This document shows, in pieces, positions 8,801-11,402 of a stretch of DNA of 11,402 nucleotides. The DNA comes from CAZXYF01 sp964644705 (GTDB lineage Bacteria > Planctomycetota > Brocadiia > SM23-32): the NCBI GenBank assembly GCA_964644705.1, contig CAZXYF010000097.1, forward strand, positions 1-11,402, written 5' to 3'. Numbering within the stretch: the first letter of the stretch is position 1; every line of letters starts with the position of its first letter. Under the pieces are notes generated by a model. That model made no database searches and was not told the DNA's origin. It saw nothing but the letters and a program-made list of their open reading frames with translations. Both the position numbers and the translations under genes were made by a program.

Positions 8801-9286
8801 TTTTGTATAGATTCTTCGGGCCTTTTCCAGATGGCTGACGGCGTGGCGTTTGTCGTAGTTCCAGCTCCGCAACCGGATACCCTGTTTGTGCTGGGCGCGA
8901 TGGAATTCGCCACCCGCGCGGGTACCCCAGTGGGGGACGCGGAGGTAAAGGTTGCCCGCGAGACGCTCCGCGCGGGCCTGCCGCCACGTACCTTTCGTCT
9001 TTTCGACGTATGTTTCGGCGCTTTCCAGTGCGGAATCGAAGAGTCGCAGACGCAGTTTACTGGCCATGATGCGCCCAAAAAGGTGGGCGTACTGTTCCGG
9101 TGGCGCTCCGGCTTTCACGGCTTTCTCATACTTCTGGTAGGCCTCTTTGTAATTTTTGTTTTCATAGAGCTGGTTTCCCTCTTCCGTCAGCTCTTCCGGC
9201 CCGGCGGGCTGCGCCGTGAAAGCCACACCGGCTAACCAGATGACCGCAAGCAGGACAACAAGACAATCCAGTGCGCGTTGTTTCAT
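2828..9286 (-). CDS. Giant secreted bacterial alpha-2-macroglobulin with thioester (protease trap)
   Basis: This 2152-aa protein of the bacterial alpha-2-macroglobulin family is predicted to trap proteases covalently after cleavage of its bait region. Residues 1-25 are a signal peptide with no lipobox cysteine, unlike the lipid-anchored E. coli YfhM. Residues about 30-435 are helical with TPR-like repeats (30-62 and 381-425). MG2-type sequence lies at about 729-822 (ITDRPVYRPEQTVRFKLWLR), followed by VEEYKKPEFEV. Further MG and bait-region modules span about 995-1265. A basic, Gly/Ala-rich disordered stretch (1268-1397) sits in the bait position. The A2M signature ADTAIWQPTITT (1398-1408) leads to the thioester domain (about 1590-1910) with YPYGCTEQTTS, where Cys1618 and Gln1621 form the CxEQ thioester. 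The C-terminal region (about 2005-2150) includes LCFEDKKPAGCEP, typical of the terminal MG domain. GGGGAG lies 6 bases before the ATG. It is some 500 aa longer than YfhM (about 1650 aa), and no pbpC neighbour is present. Residues 881-925 are extraordinarily rich in Trp and Tyr. Confidence 0.97.
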   Translation of the reverse strand: MKQRALDCLVVLLAVIWLAGVAFTAQPAGPEELTEEGNQLYENKNYKEAYQKYEKAVKAGAPPEQYAHLFGRIMASKLRLRLFDSALESAETYVEKTKGTWRQARAERLAGNLYLRVPHWGTRAGGEFHRAQHKQGIRLRSWNYDKRHAVSHLEKARRIYTKYDHSAGNTLVMPAEDRKGWHEERINCLFDLTSAVTRFGIYSHQWYFWYRWWGERDEFRAQTAGEEDFDEYYSHYHQRRKRPTGLRVGPDGEPIFPSKPKKYSGDLTDDQKMLFLLDRIRHLDRTENGKFTALSYYRQAMLARSRFGMDRLNRCAGLYHHNGKQPLKQELKDYNPWELKDDETLTLVGGHVRRITLPDRFNVLRLLRKVENDYTRSGYAAQSKYAAGFYYQSRQQYNAAIAEYDGVHTKFADRNWAGKAASQVRQIKAHEVKLSRMGVQLPGRPAKVQITHRNLDKVWFVARRIDIEGFLRELRNRINEKRKHHYHHYALRRWDRYFMRREDDHDDWDYWIHKMSAKYTGKVVARWATEVEDDGSHRAAHATIQTPIKDRGGYLVYCYREKPPKEHEQVTGQKLLTLGASRAVMVLTDLAIVQKNTDRGKLYYISGADGGAPVKDADVRILETWRKRVDKKDGGHKYVYKKKMHQATTGERGLILFGQKEPDDAERILPPEEDQARQQEIVTPARDSDNYRHRVHLLVSAGEGRLAWTGMRYYNRYSPSRMRRGRWAYVITDRPVYRPEQTVRFKLWLRTGRNGVFENADIRSVSIAVRDPKGNRIHSEAGTTDRFGGYEGSFTLEEEPMLGVYRIKVHGRNYVGGQNFRVEEYKKPEFEVSVEPSTTHAKLGQTVKAKIKANYYFGKPVTKGTVKYRVFREEYRHRSYPGGYWDWLYGPGYGYVWYDYDWFPWWRHHRRSYVAPRWWWGYYHGRSASHPPRELVKQGEGTLDEDGTLEVEIDTSSALKQHGDLDHRYIIKAEVRDPSRRVIKGKGAIKVTRQAYYAHVNTGGGWYRPGEEMQITIRCNTPDGEPVQTEGQVTVSRVAYGGPQNGEIKQEKIKSWKASTNERGRLKFRLRHERSDRLRIKFEAPDKWGGTVRGYGLVWVCGEDFDGRLHRFNNLELITDKRTYEPGDTAHLMINTRHPDSYVLFSNEVDDGHLLNWQLLHLPDGHRVIDIPIKRQHRPNFFVEATTVADARVHQQMKRLCVPPKKGVVNLNVSTDKGTYKPGEKAQISLRATDTKGNPVNAQVCLTGYDKSVTYIQSEYTPEIKKFFHGRVRRHRLQMRTNLTEQFSSTGRVRRPYRYRGLRPPAWRGYWGMTGTNWNTFGDKELQRWSGRRHSSGMRAMGARSEEAAMDTVAAVSGGGGRAPREKMKAKKMANKPAAPAGGKQKMKKAKVRQEFADTAIWQPTITTGEDGKATATVEMPENLTTWRINSWAMTRGTRVGETTAEAITTKNLLVRLQAPRFFLEYDQVVLSANVHNYLDEAKTARVSIELPDKLLKLMDDHPAKREVEVPADGTRRVDWRVKVLKEGTADITVKALTDEESDAMRKSFPVMVHGMTKQVARTGSMRPHEKQNSHTLKFRVPEKRRPQLTRLEVQYSPTLVGAMLDALPYCLEYPYGCTEQTTSRFLPAVLTLDTLQNMGIELEDVKKARGRMEEIRRTEKGENIKIYADNPVFDSDKMHDIIGKGLRRLQSMQHDDGGWGWWKKGDSSGYMTAYVIYSLLEAQQADVKVDRDMIRQGLRFLKDWEQQKMAAEHWTPHSRHALACYVLAQKDMRAVDKDKNDERPDDCLDRLFEGRDKLNHYGRALLSLALAELGEKKRAKTVLRNIMQYRQEHEKTGKVWFRTPESGWWYWWNNDIETNAWILRAIVRLKPESKDAPGLVRWLLENRRNGYYWNSTRDTTLCIAAMSEFVAATGEGNFDYTLTLNLDDGESVKKVKINRDNFFTYDNRLVIEGKALTGGTHTLKITKEGPGALYYNSYLRYFTKEKDIRAAGHRLEVQRRYFRLKQIDHEVEVEGAEGQKIKEKRLRYKRIPLEHGDRVESGDIIQVELEVNSDNNYTYLCFEDKKPAGCEPIRLRSGGKRQEGFYSYMQLRDEMVTFFVRDLQQGEHLLRYRLRAEIPGRFHALPSVLYGMYAPKLRANSNEQVITITDK

Positions 9287-9669
9287 GATGTGCTCCCCAG
9301 AGGTATTTTAGCAAAACCATCTATAGTATCTTACCGTATCTCCCGGCTGATCGTAGTCCGGTGCCCGTATTAATCCCACGATATCATCTTATGAGACGAG
9401 CTCACCGGGAAAAAGTTCCAAAAAAACTGGGATTTCCGGAATCTCGGTGTCGGTATAGGATGCTGTGATTTCCCTGCAGCTGTAGATGCAGTTTTCAGGC
9501 CCAGTCGTTGCCGCCCCGTGCAGTTTGTAGCGGGCGTATGCCCTGGGGACTTGGAAGTGCGTGCAGAACGGTGTTGTTTGTTGCAAATGGGTGAGTTAGG
9601 ATGTGCGCAGGGAGGTCATGGCGTTTTGTTCGTAGCTGGATCCTGTTTTTTTAGAGAAAGGGGATCGGA
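9287..9669. other. Intergenic region between divergent transcription units, no gene seen
   Basis: These 383 bases separate the minus-strand macroglobulin from the plus-strand DUF6868-like gene and must hold promoters for both. The best plus-strand candidate is TTGTTT (9574-9579), a 17-base spacer and TAGGAT (9597-9602). It is only a weak match to a sigma-70 site. On the minus strand an extended -10-like TGCTAAAAT (9305-9313) lies too close to the start codon to be convincing. An 8-bp palindrome TTCCGGAA sits at 9434-9441 and a TGCAGTTT direct repeat at 9487 and 9519. None of these is strong enough to call as a regulatory site. Confidence 0.6.
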
Positions 9670-9912
9670 ATGGATATACAGACGCTGACTTCGTTTCTGA
9701 TGTGGTGCACCGTGATCAATGGCGGAATACTGTTTTTTTCATTTCTGCTTTTTGTGGTTGCAGGAGACTGGGCCCACCAGTTGCACAGCCGCTGGTTTCC
9801 GATGTCCCGGGAAACTCATGCGTTGGTTATGTATTCGTGGATGGGGGGGTTCAAAATACTCTGGATTGTGTTCAATGTGGTTCCCTACGTCGCACTTCTG
9901 ATTGTCGGATGA
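9670..9912 (+). CDS. Small two-helix membrane protein, DUF6868-like
   Basis: The 80-aa product begins MDIQTLTSFLMWCTVINGG and has two hydrophobic segments, about residues 9-31 and 60-79, joined by a polar loop with HSRWFPMSRETHAL. The order (an 'LT.F..WCT.IN' start, a central 'HSRWF.(M/I)SRE' loop and a closing 'FN.VPY.ALLI.G') matches what I recall of DUF6868, a family of small uncharacterised inner-membrane proteins. That assignment is from memory. AAAGGGG (9657-9663) lies 6 bases before the ATG. It is the first gene of the plus-strand pair, 51 bases ahead of the dehydrogenase, and the two are probably co-transcribed because no terminator is visible between them. No catalytic or metal-binding motif is seen, so the function is unknown. 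Confidence 0.88.
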   Translation: MDIQTLTSFLMWCTVINGGILFFSFLLFVVAGDWAHQLHSRWFPMSRETHALVMYSWMGGFKILWIVFNVVPYVALLIVG

Positions 9913-9963
9913 GATCGCTACAATCATCGAAAAACCAGGAATGATCGTTAAGGAGGTTCTGGC

Positions 9964-10992
9964 ATGAAGAAAAAGCGCTTTGGTGTGATTGGGGTTGGAG
10001 GTTGGGGGAGAACACATGTAAAAACATATCAGGACCACTCGCTCGCGCATCTCGCGTGTATATGCGACCAGAATTCCGAGGCGTTGCGTGAAGTGGGGGA
10101 GGGTTTTGATGTTGAAGGGCGATACACGGATCACCGCATGATGCTTGCCGGGGAGGATCTGGACGCCGTGTCGATCGTGACGCCGGATTTTGCGCATACC
10201 GAGATCGCGCTGGAGGCCATTCAAGCCGGGGTTGATGTGTTGATTGAGAAACCGCTGGCGACGACCCTGGAGGATTGCGACCGGATTGGCGAGGCCCTCC
10301 GCGGGACGGACGTGCGGTTTATGGTGGATTTCCACAACCGATGGAACCCGTCGATGGCGCGGTTCAAAAAGAGTATTGACGGCGGGGAAATCGGCGAGGT
10401 CCAGATGGCCTATTATCGGCTCAACGACAACATATCGGTCCCCACCCGAATGCTGTCATGGGCCGGTCAGTCAACCGTGCTCTGGTTTCTGGCCAGTCAT
10501 TGTCTGGATACGATGCGATGGCTTTTTGACGATGACGTGGAGGAAGTGTACACCGTCTCGCGGTCGCGGGTGCTTCAGGATAAGGGCATCGATACGCCGG
10601 ACTACTATCAGTCAACTTTGCAGTTTCAGAGCGGCGCCACGGCGGTGCTGGAAAACTGCTGGATCCTGCCCGAATCGCATCCACTGATCGACGTCAAAAT
10701 GGAAGTTGTGGGAGATGATGGGGCGCTGTATTTTGACGGACGGCCACACCGGGTGGAACAGTTCGAGCACGAGGATGTCAGCTGGCCCGACGTGTATGTC
10801 TGCCCGGAGGTGTTCGGGAAATCGGCTGGATTCGCCGCTGAAAGCATCCGTGATTTTGTGGACTGCGTGGTGAACGACAGGGATGTAAGATGCGGTTGGG
10901 AGGAGGGGCGGGCCGTGACGGAGATCATTGTGGCGATGGAGCAATCAGCCCGGAGCGGGCAGGCCGTGTCGGTAAGCCCAGCTGCGGAATAG
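9964..10992 (+). CDS. Gfo/Idh/MocA-family NAD(P)-dependent oxidoreductase
   Basis: This 342-aa cytoplasmic protein has the length and layout of the Gfo/Idh/MocA dehydrogenases, which oxidise or reduce sugars, inositols and related compounds. The N-terminal Rossmann fold carries FGVIGVGGWGRTH with the glycine pattern G10-x-G12-x-x-G15. The sequence SIVTPDFAHTEIALEAIQAG leads to the conserved EKP (95-97), whose Lys96 is the usual catalytic or cofactor-contact lysine. The C-terminal alpha/beta domain contains WFLASHCLDTMRWLF (174-188). His179 matches the active-site histidine, but the Asp normally four residues before it (as in Bacillus inositol dehydrogenase) is Phe175. This suggests a subfamily with altered chemistry, and the substrate cannot be named. 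A strong AAGGAGG (9950-9956) precedes the ATG by 7 bases. It follows the DUF6868-like gene and ends 50 bases from a convergent gene. Confidence 0.95.
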   Translation: MKKKRFGVIGVGGWGRTHVKTYQDHSLAHLACICDQNSEALREVGEGFDVEGRYTDHRMMLAGEDLDAVSIVTPDFAHTEIALEAIQAGVDVLIEKPLATTLEDCDRIGEALRGTDVRFMVDFHNRWNPSMARFKKSIDGGEIGEVQMAYYRLNDNISVPTRMLSWAGQSTVLWFLASHCLDTMRWLFDDDVEEVYTVSRSRVLQDKGIDTPDYYQSTLQFQSGATAVLENCWILPESHPLIDVKMEVVGDDGALYFDGRPHRVEQFEHEDVSWPDVYVCPEVFGKSAGFAAESIRDFVDCVVNDRDVRCGWEEGRAVTEIIVAMEQSARSGQAVSVSPAAE

Positions 10993-11042
10993 GATCGCGC
11001 GAGTGATTGGAGTAGTTCGAGCATCGGGGCATACGGTACCCG

Positions 11043-11402
11043 TCACTTGTCCTCGCCGGGTTTTTCCGGTGCGGGAACGCTTTTCTTGATGGCCTGTGCG
11101 GCGGCGCTCAGCAAGGGATTATCGCTGGATCTCTGTTCATCAATGATGGCATACAATGCCGGGGGAAGTTCGTAGGTATATTGCTTCCGGCTGTCGGGCC
11201 GGGTCCAAATGTTGAGAAAGTTCAGTGCTTGCAGAACGACAAAATCATTTCCGTCATCAGCTATTTTGTTGATAGCAGATATAAACCGATCATCCTGAAT
11301 GAGTTTCTGGGGTAGATGCAGATGTTGGAGTGCAATCATGAGCCGGATTTGCTTGCCCGGTTCAGCATTCCGCAAAGTGGAAAAAAGTTTCGTCGTAAAA
11401 CG
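11043..11402 (-). CDS. C-terminal end of a helical, HEAT-like repeat protein (5' end outside window)
   Basis: The frame is open from the right edge (first full codon at 11400-11402) to a TGA at 11043-11045, giving 119 residues. A TTG at 11375 could serve as a start, but no Shine-Dalgarno precedes it and the frame continues upstream, so the gene is taken as truncated by the window. The sequence is a series of amphipathic helices (KQIRLMIALQHL, FISAINKIADDG, DFVVLQALNFLNIW, NPLLSAAAQAIKK) spaced about 35-40 residues apart, as in HEAT or armadillo-type repeats. The end is polar and Pro/Lys-rich (APEKPGEDK). Such repeats usually act as protein-binding scaffolds, and no specific role can be given. 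It converges on the dehydrogenase with 50 bases between and no visible terminator. Confidence 0.7.
   Translation of the reverse strand, partial: RFTTKLFSTLRNAEPGKQIRLMIALQHLHLPQKLIQDDRFISAINKIADDGNDFVVLQALNFLNIWTRPDSRKQYTYELPPALYAIIDEQRSSDNPLLSAAAQAIKKSVPAPEKPGEDK

Noticed and set aside
9236..9286. Possible lipoprotein signal on the macroglobulin
   Set aside because: The IWLAG stretch resembles the start of a lipobox, but the following residue is Val, not Cys. The only nearby Cys (residue 8) is within the hydrophobic core.
9389..9586. 65-codon minus-strand frame in the gap before the DUF6868-like gene
   Set aside because: It starts with TTG, has no Shine-Dalgarno upstream, and its translation shows no signal peptide, membrane segment or recognisable motif.
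9941..9967. Eight-codon leader-like frame (ATG at 9941) overlapping the dehydrogenase start by ATGA
   Set aside because: It contains the dehydrogenase Shine-Dalgarno and has no properly spaced site of its own, so it is most likely a chance frame.
10993..11042. Terminator between the convergent dehydrogenase and HEAT-like gene
   Set aside because: No stem of useful length followed by a T-tract was found on either strand in these 50 bases.

Overview
The window is a GC-rich (by eye) bacterial segment carrying mostly secreted or envelope proteins. The taxon cannot be fixed from sequence alone. A very large thioester alpha-2-macroglobulin without a lipobox, a secreted inhibitory-type serpin, a Gfo/Idh/MocA dehydrogenase and a DUF6868-like membrane protein together resemble the Planctomycetes-Verrucomicrobia-Lentisphaerae-Kiritimatiellota group. 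This is an inference. No rRNA, tRNA, CRISPR array, insertion sequence or phage gene was seen.

Left part (1-9286). After the 3' end of a plus-strand gene (to 137) come three genes on the minus strand. In transcription order they are an alpha-2-macroglobulin of 2152 aa (9286 to 2828), a secreted 302-aa protein of unknown function (2657 to 1749) and a secreted serpin (1485 to 274). All three have Sec-type signal peptides and good Shine-Dalgarno sites. The gaps (170 and about 260 bases) and a possible weak terminator after the macroglobulin suggest co-oriented units rather than one tight operon. A perfect 12-bp hairpin with a T-tract ends the serpin gene. Serpins and alpha-2-macroglobulins are unrelated suicide or trap inhibitors of proteases, so the segment looks like an extracytoplasmic anti-protease locus. 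That joint role is inferred from family membership and proximity.

Right part (9287-11402). A 383-base gap with no convincing gene separates the macroglobulin from a divergent plus-strand pair: an 80-aa two-helix membrane protein (DUF6868-like) and, 51 bases later, a 342-aa NAD(P)-dependent dehydrogenase of the Gfo/Idh/MocA family. The dehydrogenase keeps the EKP lysine and the active-site histidine but has Phe where the family usually has the catalytic Asp. Convergent with it is the C-terminal end of a helical, HEAT-like protein that runs off the right edge.

The points most worth a second look are the serpin and macroglobulin pair with a basic secreted protein between them, a 45-residue segment of the macroglobulin in which 19 residues are Trp, Tyr or Phe, and the unusual dehydrogenase active site.
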